From positions 33,044,001 through 33,108,000 of the forward strand of contig OX485806.1 in NCBI GenBank assembly GCA_950295325.1: 64,000 bases of DNA, given 5' to 3'. The notes under the pieces are model-generated. The model made no database searches. It saw only the letters and a list, made by a program, of their open reading frames with translations, and had not been told where the DNA came from. Source of the DNA: Polytrichum commune. Taxonomy: Eukaryota > Streptophyta > Polytrichopsida > Polytrichales > Polytrichaceae. The translations under genes were made by a program, and so were the position numbers. Positions 25,322-37,765 of the stretch are shown here, piece by piece. Numbering within the stretch: the stretch's first letter is position 1; the number at the start of each line of letters is the position of its first letter.

Positions 25322-25697
25322 AGGTAAATGGGTCTTAAGTAGCTCATTTTTCTTAACCGTACCCCTGGATTTGATTGGTATGTGGTTCAGTGAGGATCAA
25401 AGAGCAAACATCATCAAGACACATGTCTAAAAGAGACTGGACTACGTCTTTCAAATATCAACAACTCCTCTACATTTAATAGTGAACACAATTGGGAGGA
25501 CCTACGTATTCAGTTAAGAGTTCAAGAAACACACAATTCCGATAATCATAACTGAATCCAAGCGAGGTCAGTTTTCAATCTAGTTTTTGCAAACGTTTCA
25601 TCATAAGATTTGCTAATGCAACACGAGTTTGTTGTGTAAATCTAGTTGATCAAAGTTAGAGAACATGAAAACAAACCAAAATAACACCCACATACCT
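25322..25697 (+). mobile_element. MITE-like family F1, copy 2
   Basis: A 376-bp copy with ends AGGTAAATGGGTCTTAAG and CACCCACATACCT. Internal similarity to the other F1 copies is high around GTTCAGTGAGGATCAAA and GGAGGACCTACGTATTCA. Confidence 0.75.
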
Positions 25698-27404
25698 CAT
25701 GTGGTAGGGTTGAAGTGGAGGCCAAGTTGCTATATATATTTATATATAAACCTATCCAAAGTCAAGCCCTTAAATGTCAAAAGGAGCGGTTTTATAGATA
25801 GATAGAGGGAGGGTGCCAGCTCGCACTTGGAACATTCCGCTCATCCACTCCTCATCCTCGCATCCCTCATTTTCCGTTGGACACGGTTTCATTCACCATC
25901 ATCCGTCATTCCGCGAGCCCTTTCCCACATTGACCGCTTGACCTCTCTCTAAATTGTTTACATGGCAATATAACTTACATGTGCTCTCCAATTGAAATTG
26001 AGCTCACGTAGAGTGCTCAATATTTTTTCCAATTTTTTCTATAACCTTTAGCACGTGTTATTCTTACGGTGCTTGAGACTCACTTGAGACCCACTTGGTT
26101 TCCATGTGGAAATGACATTCCGACATTTGTAAAGATAAAATAGAGTGCAATCTAGGGTTATCTATCTATTTAGCTATCTATTTAACTCTATATATTTGAG
26201 ATTCTTATATCAATTGATGAGAGGTTTCATATTATTATCATTATCATGAATGATGTATTCCATGGAAGGTGACAATATTTGGTAGGAGAAGACATCAAGC
26301 CAAGTGGGGTGTGAAGGCCTTCTTTACAATAGAGAGACTGAGAGTTCGAAGCTTTTGAGAGCTAACATAAATGAGTTTCTCACTGAAATGAAATTGATTT
26401 TAGAGTCTAGGAAGTCAAAAGGCTAATGGACTGAGAGTACATCGAGATGTTTAGAAAATGGCTAATTCCCTAGAGTGGTGGAGTGTGGTAGACTCCGTGA
26501 GATAGAGGCTATTCTCAACTTGTTGATCCGATTGACATAAAGACTTGAGGCTCCCTAATACTACATTCTCAAATATTGATGAAATTTTATTTATAATGGC
26601 CTATGTAGGGGACACATCAACACACAATGTGCCTCGTTTTTTAACTACATTGTAAGAGCAAAAGTGGCATAGTCTATTATATATAGAGATAGGGATAGTC
26701 GATCACTGTCCATATTCAATTACAAGTCTATGATTCATGGTGGGGTAAGCAACGATAATCTTGTGTTGTGGTGGTGTTAATGGTTGCTTCAAGTACAATT
26801 TGCATTTGTAATTTAGAGAATCTTGAGGTGGAGGAATCATTGGTGGAAAGCCACTTAGGTGTGCTTGTTCATTCAAGTTACTTGGCACTTAGATTTCATT
26901 TGGAAAGCTCGATACTTCAATTGGGCTTACAAAATTTGAGAGGGCGTGGTGATGGATTTGATGGCATAGAATGCCTTTGACAAGATTTTAGTGAATTTGG
27001 TCAAGCTCTTGATCACAATATTAGCTCATGAAGATGCTTACAATATGAATATTGGTTAAGAATGTTGAGAGTTTATGTTTTCTTGTCACGTTCCTCTCTT
27101 TTCACAACAGTAATACACTCAAGAATGCACATAAAAAAATAGACTATGAACTTCCAAACTTTGTATATTCCAAAAGTTTTACAACTAAACCACGAGATTG
27201 TGATTGCCTATGAGCTCAAACAATCCAACCACATAAGAGAGGCAAAAGATCTCTCTCCTCCTTCGAGCTCCTTTTTATGCCAAAATAATGCTTTTACTGT
27301 CTATTTCTCATATAGTAAAAGTCTTTTATTCATAGCTCTATCTTTAGTTCTATAATGAATCTTTTATTCATAGTTCTCTAATGAATCTTCTATCTTTTGG
27401 CTCA
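25698..27404. other. Intergenic, no gene seen
   Basis: AT-rich, non-coding DNA. No element boundary or gene was recognised. Confidence 0.55.
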
Positions 27405-28480
27405 ATCATAATCCACTAATTAGAACTATCTAATTCCAACTTTATGCATTCATCTATTCTTCTAGTTGGAACAATCTAATTCCAACTTGCTCCAAACATC
27501 CATTCTTCTAGTTGGAATTGTTTGATTCCAACTTGGGTCATTCATCCACTCCTCTAGTTGGAAATGGGGCCATTCACGATCAGGGTACTACTTTCGGGAC
27601 ACAGGACTTCAGGACTTTGTCGCATTGATCTTGGTTTTTATCATGATTTACTATTATTTGATCAATAAATTTTACATAAATAAGTAGATAGTTCATAAGC
27701 GTTATCAAGAAAGATTTTTATTATTATTTAATAATCACCCTAAACCCTAAACCCTAGGCCACATCAGTGGCATTTTTTTGTTATTTAGGTGTGCATTGGT
27801 GGTCAATTATTTCCTGTTATGTATCTTGGTACCTTGGTAAAATTGTCATGTGTCCATTCATATAATTTTTTTTGTCCAATTCTAATACTAGACGTTCCTT
27901 TTACGTGTGGCCGTGATTATATGTATATTTGGACTTGTTTGGTGCCACATGTAAAGTTGGGCAATTGCTATTCAATACATATTTGGTTCTATTGGTACAC
28001 ACTTGAACGATGAGTGTGAGGAAAAAATTTGGGATCGTTCCGATTGATTCTTGTTGTCCTTTTCATTCCTTGATCTTAAGGTGAACAATTAAGACAACAC
28101 TCCTGAATGTCCTTTAAGGAATCAAAAGGATATCTTAGATGACCCTATTCCTTCTAAATTAACTTTGTTAGTGTACTCGATATGGAGTATGAAATGTAGG
28201 TATGATCCAAAATATGCTTCACAATACAAATCTAAGCATACCAAGCATGTGAAGTTATCCAAAAAAGTCCGTTTTCCGTTAGACGGCCAAAAGTAGTACC
28301 CTAACCGTGAATGGCCCCAAATGTCTAATTCCAACTAGATCCATTCTCCCAGTTGGAATTATTTAATTCCAACTAGATTCATTTATTCATTGAGAGTTGT
28401 CTAGTGTCCATGAATAGCATCCATTTGTTGGGAGTTGTCTAACTCCGATTCATATATTATAGTTGGAGTTGTCCAGCTTC
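27405..28480. repeat. About 50-bp tandem array around CTAGTTGGAATTG, split by an insertion
   Basis: Units carrying an inverted pair (AGTTGGAAT and ATTCCAACT) recur at 27420-27565 and again at 28319-28480. The array is interrupted by the element 27566-28318. Units are diverged. Confidence 0.75.
27566..28318. mobile_element. TIR element (753 bp) with 4-bp AAAT duplication
   Basis: Both ends start GGGGCCATTCACG when read inward and stay similar for about 32 bp (through GGGTACTACTTT). AAAT flanks both sides (27562-27565, 28319-28322). Removing the element and one AAAT restores a normal unit of the surrounding array, which gives an empty-site check inside the same locus. It contains a short CCCTAAA run at 27738-27756. 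The interior has only a 74-codon open stretch that I do not call a gene. Confidence 0.85.
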
Positions 28481-29367
28481 AATGCAAAGATCTTCAATTG
28501 GGACGTGTCTAAATCCCGTGAATAATTTCTTTGATGTGTTGTCTAGCCCTTATGCAACATTCTTTCTTTGGAGTTCTCTTACACCAAACATCATATGCTC
28601 ACATGCTAAGTACAACAAAGTATGTGTAGACTTCATTTCTTGCTTAATCAAACCCGAAGTCTTTTAATCCAAGTATATCACATTTCTATGTCCTAGTGTA
28701 ATTCAGCTTCAAACATTCTTTAGCTTGTCTCGAACTTTTCCGTTTAATATTATTTCTCCATTAATATATCACTTTGAGCATGTATAACATGCTCAAAGCA
28801 TGTATTCAACACTATCAACCGTTCCATTCTAGTTATATTAGTGAGAGTGCTTCACCCAAGTTTACCAGTGGGCCAAATATGCTATGTTGAGATAAAAACC
28901 ATGGAATAGTTTTGAATAATGCATGATAGATTCTTGGGCCCACCCACCCAAGGTACTTAGTTGAATAATGTTATGTGACATGATTTACATTTGCTGAAAT
29001 TGTTGAGAGCTCAAGGTACGATCCTTGGAAGCTCTCAACAACAAAGGGTGAACATGTCCCCTTTACAATAGAGGTTGAGTTCAGAGCTTGGACTGTGATT
29101 TTTAGGAGTTTGTAATTTGGATTTGACAACCTTTTGTTCATCCATCAAACTATTAAGAGATTGATCAACCTTAACACTGTCAATTGTTTGAGTTGGTGTA
29201 AAGTGGGCCATGTTCAAAGTGACATATCAAGGGATGGATACCAAGAAACAAAGGAGCATTCAAGGCAAGCAAAAAGAATGTTTGAGAAATCAATTGCCTA
29301 AAAATCCACCAAACGAGAACACAAACTCTTGACACCTCTAAGCGGTATGTTTAAGCTAACTTGGAAT
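28481..29367. other. Intergenic, no gene seen
   Basis: A perfect 11-bp-stem hairpin (TTTGAGCATGT/ACATGCTCAAA) lies near 28771-28796. No gene is supported. Confidence 0.5.
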
Positions 29368-29493
29368 CACTAGTAGAAAACTATGCCCAAAAAAATCGCA
29401 GCCAAAATTAGTTGCGGTTCTTTTGACCAACCTAAGTTGGAGTTGCTCAACGATTTCGGCTACGGTTCATTTTGGCATAGTTTTCTACTAGTG
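29368..29493. mobile_element. 126-bp CACTA-type foldback MITE with AAT duplication
   Basis: The ends are CACTAGTAGAAAACTATGCC and its exact reverse complement. AAT flanks both sides (29365-29367, 29494-29496), fitting the 3-bp duplication of CACTA elements. Arms remain partly complementary inward, so the whole can fold into one hairpin. The terminus is close to that of the larger CACTA element at 48183-49546. Confidence 0.9.
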
Positions 29494-29622
29494 AATATTC
29501 ACAAAGAGCATGTCAAATTTTTTTGCGAATAATCATAGTCATTCAACATGAAACCACCGAATTTGAGAAACCAAACTTCAAGGATGGATGCAATGTTGAG
29601 AGTTCATAAGAAAAGTCCAATA

Positions 29623-29988
29623 AGGTATGCGGGTGATATTTGGTTACTTTCCTAATTGAACACCTATATTAAAGGTGGTGTGTAGTTCGGTGAGGATCAA
29701 AAAACAAACACCATAAAAACACGTGCTTAAAAGTTAAGTACTCCACACTCAATATTGAACCCAAATGAGAGGACCTACGTATTCAATTAAGAAATGAACA
29801 AACATTCACTAGACTACCCATAACTGAATCGGGGAAGTCCGATTTTCAATCCCATCGGTGATGCTTCACCATGAATTTGCTATCGCAACACACGTTTCTA
29901 TATGTAAATATAATCAATACAATTTGAAAAGAAAAAAAGAGAGGAAAAAAAAAACGTGAGAAAGAAACCGAAGAACATCCACATGCCT
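29623..29988 (+). mobile_element. MITE-like family F1, copy 3
   Basis: Ends AGGTATGCGGGTGATA and ACATCCACATGCCT. It shares GTTCGGTGAGGATCAAA and GAGGACCTACGTATTCA with the other copies. It is more diverged, with a purine-rich stretch near its right end. Confidence 0.7.
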
Positions 29989-30690
29989 TGAAAGGTGTTT
30001 CGCCCCCAAGTTGTTTGGACCTGGATCCTAACGTAAACCCTAAACCCTAAACCCTAAGTTGGGGGATTTTGGGGTTTTGCCACCGCCCACTTATGGCTTA
30101 GCTGGCTTGTTCAGTTTGGTCGGGGGCTTTTTGAAAGGGAGAAGCATAGGCTGGCAAGCAAGTACTTAAGAGAGAATGGGGAGCCATGTTTGCCTGAGCT
30201 GCTTAGCTACGGAAGTCCACCCTTCCCCATACCTAATAATACCAAATTACCTTCGATTTTGTAAAGACTTTTTGGGGCCCCAAGTAATAAGCGTTTGCGC
30301 CATCGCACACGATGGCACACATGGAGAGAAGGGAACTTACTATATACGAGTGTACCTATCATCCATCCAACATAAAAAGTTGGATGTCCCGTATAGGTTT
30401 GGGGAGGGCGAACTAACCCATATATTGGTTTTTTTGTTAGATGATTGGCAGCCTTGTTTCCAACCACGTTGGTTTTAACTATCAATCGACTCTAAAACAC
30501 ATTCCTTGTCACTTTACGGGTTGTTTTGTCTTCACCTGTAGGTTTGTTGTCAATTCGTCTCAGATGACTTCATGTAACCTACTTTGAGGTCTTTGAAGCT
30601 AATTATGGTATTGAATCAACTTAACAAACTAACTGCCGAGATGCATATTGTTTTATGCTTTTATGTTGGATAAATGAGGTACATTGTATA

Positions 30691-30727
<37 letters not shown>

Positions 30728-31962
30728 TCACCGTCTTGCTCCAATGGGCCCTTTCTGTTCTAGTGTTGCATCGACTTTTAGTTGTTTGAGAGTCACCTCA
30801 TGAAATTTACCCAAATCAAGGTCCGAAATGACCCTAAACTACCGGATGATAGTGAAGAGGCACCCAAACCAAATGGAGTGGTTGGTGGTTCGATTCTTGA
30901 CCGTGAAATCGTCTCTCTACTTGACGAAAACTAGCCAGGTGGTCAAAGCACCTCTTGTGTTCCAAAAAACAAAACAAAACAAACCCAAATTATGTACAAT
31001 GCCTATCAAATGAAAGATGGACTTGTTTCCCTTTAGTTTACACTAAGTTCAATTACAAGAACCTTTCAGTTAACAATATTGGGACTTCAAATTTTGGTGT
31101 ATTTTTCTTTCATTCAAGATTAGGCATTTAAGGTGTTTTGTAGGATTTAAAGATGACACTTTCCCCAAAGTTGTTTCTTTGAAGAAAATTTTACATTTTA
31201 CGAAGAAGGAAAATTGATTTTTTTGATGGTATAAGAGTATGCATGATCACCTTTTATATTAACCTTGGATGAATGCATGCATGCCACCCATGTAATGGAA
31301 CTTCTGTGTTTGAAATTGCACACTTGAAGTGGAAATCGGGAACCCCAAGTTGTTCACTATGTCATTCACCTTGGATGTGATACAACTTTGTTTGAAGAAC
31401 ACAAAGTTTGCAATTTGACATCACTCTATAGTATTCACAACTTTAACCATTCTCATGAACTTTCTTATTTCGATGAAGAAAACTTGGTATTCATGTTGGG
31501 TTCTATAAAATTGGTTGTCTATCTATTTATCTATCTATCTATCTATAATGCACGAGGGTACAAAACATAGTTCTCAAGTTCAACAATATCGACATATTGG
31601 TGCAATCCTTCAATGGTACATCACAACTCCTCTTTGTACCAACTCTCAAAAGACCTTGAAAACATGTTCTCACAACACTTCTTAGGGTGTGCAATAGCCC
31701 GTGTCATTCAAGGATAAACTTCATTTCAACTCTCGACAATCTTAGAAAATTATAGTTGTCCAAGAATGGCCTTTTCTCCGTTACCATTAAACTCCTTGAG
31801 GTCAAGGAGGACAAAACACTTGATTTTATGGTCACATAAGTAAACCAATTCACATAGATGTCATACCAACCCCGTGTGTGGATGTATAGAATGATAAATG
31901 ATATGTTGCTTTTAATGTCTACTACCTATCGTGGTACATTAGAAACGTCACATTGCAAAATA
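29989..31962. other. Intergenic, no gene seen
   Basis: An interstitial telomere-like run (CCCTAAA, about three units) lies at 30038-30057. A (CT)n run of about 16 repeats lies at 30691-30722 and a (TATC)n run near 31525-31545. No gene is supported. Confidence 0.55.
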
Positions 31963-32347
31963 CATGTTCACATGAAAGCCATTAGGCCATGGCTCTTGAG
32001 AACCCTTGAATTCTCATTGGTTGAGACTGTCACAAGCCCTTGCTTTAGGTTTACATGAGGGTAGTTTTCAATCATAGCCCTTCACATTTTTAGTGGATGA
32101 AAAATCTACATGAAATCCCACTTGGCAGGTATGGATAAGGTCGGCCAAGACAGTCGGGAGTTTTTTTGAGATGGTTTTTGAAGGTAGGCCTAATGGGATT
32201 TGCGGTGGGAATTTGGGTATACACTAAGGGCTTGTGCCCTCCAAAAGACTTTGGTTTTAGGCCATGGACTTCCCTATGGTCTCGTCCTGAATGCATGGTA
32301 TCATGGTCATTTGAGAGCCATGGCCTAATGCCTTCGTTGTAAACATG
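31963..32347. mobile_element. Probable foldback MITE (385 bp)
   Basis: The arms 31963-32004 and 32305-32347 are inverted repeats centred on CATTAGGCCATGGCTCT, with about 80% identity over about 40 bp. The interior is non-coding. No target duplication was established. Confidence 0.55.
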
Positions 32348-33349
32348 CCCTTGGGTGAGGAGGAGATTCACATTATATTCAAGTTCATCCTTATTCATTG
32401 AGAAGAATATAGGTCAACATGAAGTTGGAAGATTATGTGCAAAGAACTTGGGCTATGTCCTCGACAATTTTTGGACCTCAATTTCACATAGACAATGCAC
32501 TTATTTGAAGACGTGTTCAACCAATAATAGTTGGGAAATTTAACAAAGTACTGCCTCCAAAAATAATTTTGTGATTTGAGGATTTTGTGCAAAAGATATG
32601 AACAAATTTTAGCCAGCATCTTCAAAAGGTGAGGAGGTTCGAAGAGAAATTGAGTTGTGAACAACTTTTTTGGAGATTCATTGTGCAAATAATAACACTC
32701 TTTCTAGTATCGGTTTCAACTAAGAAAACGTCCACAACCACACATAGTTACCACCTCCAACATAAAATTTGTGAGTTGAAGTTGTTATGCAAAAGATATG
32801 AATCCAACAAGCTTTTCCAAGAGATGTAGAAGGTTTGAAAAGAAAATGTCCTCATGAATAGATCTATGGAGCTTGATTGTGCAGAGAAAAACTTTTATTG
32901 CAGTTGTGTCAACTTGGAAAACTTAGAAAATCAAATATAGTACCACATCTGACAATATATTTTTTAATTTTAAGTCTACATGCTAAAAATAGAACACATA
33001 CACACAAGATGACTACCGGGGCTTCATCTCTCAAGTTTCCAAATCCGAAATGGATTGTGGACACTTCTCCCCTCTACTTGTGTAAAGGGGAGGGTTTTTC
33101 TACAAATCTTAGAATTCTTGAATCGGTAATGTGAACGACTACTTACAAATGGATAATTGTGAACAAGTCCAAATTGATAGAAATTTACCCCAAAATAATC
33201 AATACTTTGAGATCTATATTTTAAAGTGTTGGACCGACTTTGGAAAATTAATTATCTATCTGGCACAAGTTCGTTGGACCAGTTGAATGCCTACAATATA
33301 TAACTTAGGCATCCCAAGTTTGGTACTTGTTTCAATAACCATACTGTAA
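32348..33349. other. Intergenic, no gene seen
   Basis: AT-rich DNA with scattered short duplications (GTTGTGCAAAAGATATGAA occurs in similar form near 32586 and 32788). No gene is supported. Confidence 0.5.
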
Positions 33350-33640
33350 AAATAGATGTGGTTTTAATGCTATGCAATGGCCCATTGAGAAAACATGTCA
33401 GGTCATTTGGAATGCCTTACATGATAATGGTAGGATTGAGTGGCAACAGACTCTCCCGGATTTGGAAAAGGCCCTAGACGTTGCCTACCAAGATGTTCTT
33501 AATGGATTTGATTCGATTTGAAGGGTTGAAGGTCTTATTGTGCCCTGGAACAACTTAGTTGGTCACATGGAAGGTTAGACCTCATATGGGCATTCTTTCC
33601 AGACTTCCCCTCGGGTTGCGCTGGTTCTCCCGAGTTGGTT
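33350..33640 (+). pseudogene. Coding-like repeat F5, copy 1 (unknown protein fragment)
   Basis: A frame open from about 33350 to 33519 would encode a segment with EWQQTLPDLEKALDVAYQDV then LNGFD. A TGA follows, and after a frame shift the similarity continues through WKVRPHMGIL. The same peptide order (WQRTLKAL, LDVAYDDVLKGFD, VSWKIRP) occurs at 57218-57400 although the DNA has diverged. Conservation of peptide over DNA suggests a once-coding mobile gene. I do not recognise the family. Confidence 0.5.
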
Positions 33641-34371
33641 GTGTTTAGTTCCTTTTCTTGCAATTGAGTTTTCAATTTGTGCCCCCCCCCCCCCCAAAAA
33701 AAAACATACCGTAAAAATTGTTTTCTATGGAAATGAAGTTCTCCCGAAGCATGACATAAAAGCAATGAACGAGGAGAATCGACCGCTAGTTACATGCGAA
33801 CAAGTTGAGTTTGACAAATAACCAGTTGAAGTTCAAGACTGTAGGAAAATTACCAATCAATATAAAATAATTTATAGAATATACCTCAAATTCATAAAGA
33901 AAAACTGAAAGATCACAACATGTAACCAGTTGGACTTAGAAACACTAAGACTTTCACCGGTCATGACCAAAATTCTCGCCGGGCAGTGAGATGAAGTGCC
34001 TTTAAATGGTTAATTTTTCTTGTTTGCCCGGATTCTCAATTTGGATTTCAAAGTTAGGACTTATCCAGATGCTGCAAATATGATATGAGATTATAGGAGC
34101 AATTTGTGCAATTTTTCTACTCCCATGTTGTTAGGATTAATCAAAGTCAAAAATGCTTGAAGCGATTAAGCAATCATGTAGGTCCCTTCCATTATGTTGA
34201 CTATTGAGCCCATAATAGTTAACAAATTCTAAACATGTTGTGCGAACTTTTCAAGACACATGTCTTTTTTGTGGCCACTCTTAGATCCACATCTAACAAC
34301 ATACAACTCAAATACAAGTGTCCAATTAAGATACCTATTTTAGGCACATTTTTCTTATAAGTCAAATGCAC
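33641..34371. other. Intergenic, no gene seen
   Basis: Contains a C14-A9 homopolymer junction at 33682-33704, and a degraded F1-type remnant near 34190-34335 (ending AGGTGTCC-like text). No gene is supported. Confidence 0.5.
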
Positions 34372-34725
34372 AACTACAATAACTTTTACTATAGGCCATA
34401 GTGATATTCAAGAGCCCACGTCAAATTTCATAATGAGAATTCATGTGGGGCACATTAATATTTAACATGCATTAAATTTCTAGTAGAAAATTAGTGTGGG
34501 CCATATTGATTGTTTTTCCAGTGTGGGTGGTTTATTTTGTGCTTCTTATGTCTTATAACTAACATTCAATGTGTTGGTCAGAAGTCTTCGTGAGGACTTA
34601 GGGGAAGACCCATGGTCTTGGACCCACGTGAATTCCACCTTGAATAGAAAATTAGTGTAGCCCATGCTAATTATTTTCACGTTTGTTTTCCACCCACACT
34701 AACAGATGTCTTAGTCTATTGCGTA
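34372..34725. mobile_element. CACTA-type MITE family F4, copy 2 (inverted)
   Basis: Reverse complement of 11340-11690 over its full length, with strong blocks at GGTGGAATTCACGTGGGTCC and GTCTTCCCC on the minus strand. Its termini are more degraded than in copy 1. Confidence 0.65.
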
Positions 34726-36044
34726 GATCGACATTACATATTATGATTTATCATACTTTGCATTTGATTGTGATTCTAGAAAATTGAGATTATTATGATA
34801 CTGGTATATTTGCCGTCCATTTTTTGAGGTTCCCATTTTCATAGTTACTCATATCATGGCCACCCAAAATCTCATAAACGTATACATGGGAGGATACTAT
34901 TAAGTATACTACATGAGTATAAATGTCCGAACCCATTGCGCCGGTGCATATGAATCAAAATCTCAGGCTACCCCAACCCCTTAAGCCCATGCAACCATCT
35001 ACTCCCATACCGTTATGTCCATGCTCCCCCCACCCTTCATTTTGCACTCGTTAGCAACACCCCACAAGATGTCCACTTTTATGATTATTATGTATTCATT
35101 ATTGTAAATTGGTCACATGTTTTCTCGGGAGGTAGGCATGTAACACAATTTTAGGTTTAAAAATAAAAAATAAAAAATGGCATGAATAATGGAGAACAGT
35201 TGGATGACAACCTCGCCATCACCACCACCATCACCATCACCACATCTTCCATTGTATACAAATTTGAAGGAGAAGTAGGTAAATTGAAAAGTGGAACCAT
35301 TCATGACAAGTTACCTAAAATAGACAACTCTTCTTCAGTTGTTCTTCTAATTTGGACACCCAAATTTGAGCGGTAGGTGGTTTGGTGTGACTCCAAAATC
35401 AGATATCGGAATAAGACATGTGTTTAAACAGATTATTGAGTGCATGCTCAACCATGATGACCATTCTAAGCTCGACAATTAACCTAATTGGAGAAGGATG
35501 GGGGGGGGGACAAGAGGTATATAACCATTTAACAAGCATGAGCGTTCTCACTATGAGAATATATATAGGATACTCATACAAGCTCCAAACATTATGAAGA
35601 AAATGACTATGGCCTCAACTTAGATTTGCGAACCATCTTGTACTAGCTAATCGCATGTTTCATATCATAGGAAAAGTGGAGTCAAGGAAAAAGTAAGCAT
35701 TCAAGACCCACCTCTAAGCCACCTTGCTAGAAAGGAGCCCTCCCTTTTGGATATCCCCGAAACAATAGGATGGTACTAAACTAAACTAAACTTACAAGGC
35801 TCTTGTAACTCGAGGGGGCGGTGTTGAGTCCTTTGATGGGGGTCGGTCCACACGAGCGGATCGTTGGGGAGGTGACACCCCGGGATCGCCCCCAACGGAC
35901 ACCAACCCCTTCATTGGTTGACCAAGCGAGAGAAAAGAGAGAAAAAGAGGGCTAGCTAGTGGTGACCTAATCTACACTACACTAGCTTAGTGGAGCTCCG
36001 ATTAGGTTAGCGATGAGTCAAATCCCACCAGGTGAGCTCGCCTG
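34726..36044. other. Intergenic, no gene seen
   Basis: A (CAC/CAT)n tract lies at 35218-35243 and a G10 run at 35500-35509. The 35815-36010 block is GC-richer than its surroundings, but no gene or element boundary was recognised. Confidence 0.5.
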
Positions 36045-36900
36045 TCTTCTTTTTTCTATTTCCTTTTCTTCTCTTACTTTTAAACAATTGAAACAACTTT
36101 GTTTCGGTGCCACCGATGAGCTATTAGAGAGAGCTAGGCAAGCACTTTCGGGTGCACCCGATGGAATTAGAACACACCACAAATTGTATACAACTTAAAC
36201 ATGACTAATTTAGTCGACATCCGGTGCTTTGATATGCACGAGCATAACTCTATGTTGTCCCTATGGTAGAGGAGCTCATTATCACCCCATGCTTTGTTAT
36301 CATTCCCAAGCATATGATCATGAACAATGTTTTTGTTAGCATCTTTACGGGCCATGTCCCACGCAACCTTGGTATAATCAAGTAGGTTTTGCCCAAGTTG
36401 TTTGCTTCATTGTGTTGAAATACCACATGTTGTTAACAAAGGTGAGATCGTTTCTTTCCACCCAAATGGTCCAAAGTATGATGCCTTGCAGGAGGAGTAA
36501 ATTCTTTCAAATTTTCTCAAATGAGGAATTTTTTTTTCCAAAGATCCCATGTTGCCATCCCAGTGGTTTCTATGGCCCATTTTCACCAACCCTCACTTTC
36601 ACCGTGAAAATGATACCAATGGCAAATTCCAAGCTCTGCGAGCAACCCTACAATCCCAAAATCGATGTGCGATGGTTTCCATAATGTCATCATTACACAT
36701 ATGGCATTTGTCATCAATGTTGTCAATGAATCTACCTCTTTGTGTATTGATTGATATTGATTTGTTTCCAAACTGACCAAATGAATGTTCCTTCCTTCGT
36801 GCTGTGGGATATATCCAAAACATAGCCCCATTTCAATTCACATTTAGGTGCAAGAATGCCACGTCATTTAGCGATGATTGACCTAGGTTTGAAGAAGATT
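36045..36900 (-). pseudogene. 5'-truncated LINE ORF2 tail, second copy
   Basis: On the minus strand, frames broken by shifts read RFIDNIDDKCHMC, then ETIAHRFWDCRVARRAW, the zinc-binding zf-RVT region of plant LINEs. The tail LWTIWVERNDLTFVNN follows and parallels LWTIRTKRNDLTFSN of the copy at 18018-19400. It lacks any polymerase domain. Confidence 0.75.
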
Positions 36901-36935
36901 TCTCTTGAGAGCGGATGAGTAGGTAAGAAAATCCT

Positions 36936-37765
36936 AAGGTACATGGTGCTAAAACCAACACTTATAAACGCCTCTTAGTTGCCAACACTCTACTATCTTG
37001 AACCGCTTCACATGATGTAGAAGTGTCCGGGCCCACGGAGTGACGGTTTTAGGTGTCATTAGTGGTGCCATCTCATAGTGGCCTCTGCTACCTTCATTTA
37101 GGGTACGATAGACTCATTGCCACATCAAAAATGAAAGTAGATTAAATTCATGTTAAATTGGGTTAAATTGATGAATTGCTTGGAATATCATGTCTAGGAT
37201 GGATGAAACCAATTCATTCGTATAAACATCACTTTTTGCAAAATGCTTTGTCGAATTGAATTTCATGAGGACTTGTTCCATGAGGGCAGCAATCAAAAGT
37301 GGTGCGCTTATTGGTTTGATATGTTCACTCACATACCCGTCATTGAGTGATTGGAAACGGGAATCGGAAACCATGTAAGAGAGTACTGTGAATGTGTGAA
37401 GGTTTTATGTCCTACTAAAGGTGACTCTTAATAGGGTGAGGACTAATAGGAGCTTGCCAACTTGACCACAATCATCATTGATTTGTAGAAATGAGAGGTC
37501 CGACTCTTGGAGATTTGATCCTTGGTCTAAATAGGAACGAGAACCAATGAGTTCCCACCCTTAAGAATGTTAAGGTACATAAGGTAGAAGGTGCTAAAAT
37601 CAATATCTATAAACATCTCCCAGTTGTTAACATTTTATTACCTTGAACTGTTCTCCGTGGTATAGGAGTGCCTGGGCCCACGGAGTGATAATTTTAGGTG
37701 TCATTAGTGGGTCCACCTCATGATGGCCTCCACTACTTCCACCACCTCCACGTAGTGTAGGTAAC
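36936..37765. repeat. Direct duplication of about 195 bp, spaced about 630 bp apart
   Basis: 36936-37130 and 37566-37765 share blocks such as GGGCCCACGGAGTGA and TTTTAGGTGTCATTAGTGG in the same orientation. The second copy is slightly diverged. The 37131-37565 spacer is non-coding. Confidence 0.75.

Noticed and set aside
27738-30057. Interstitial telomere arrays indicating a chromosome fusion
   Set aside because: Only about three CCCTAAA units occur at each place, too few for a fusion scar.
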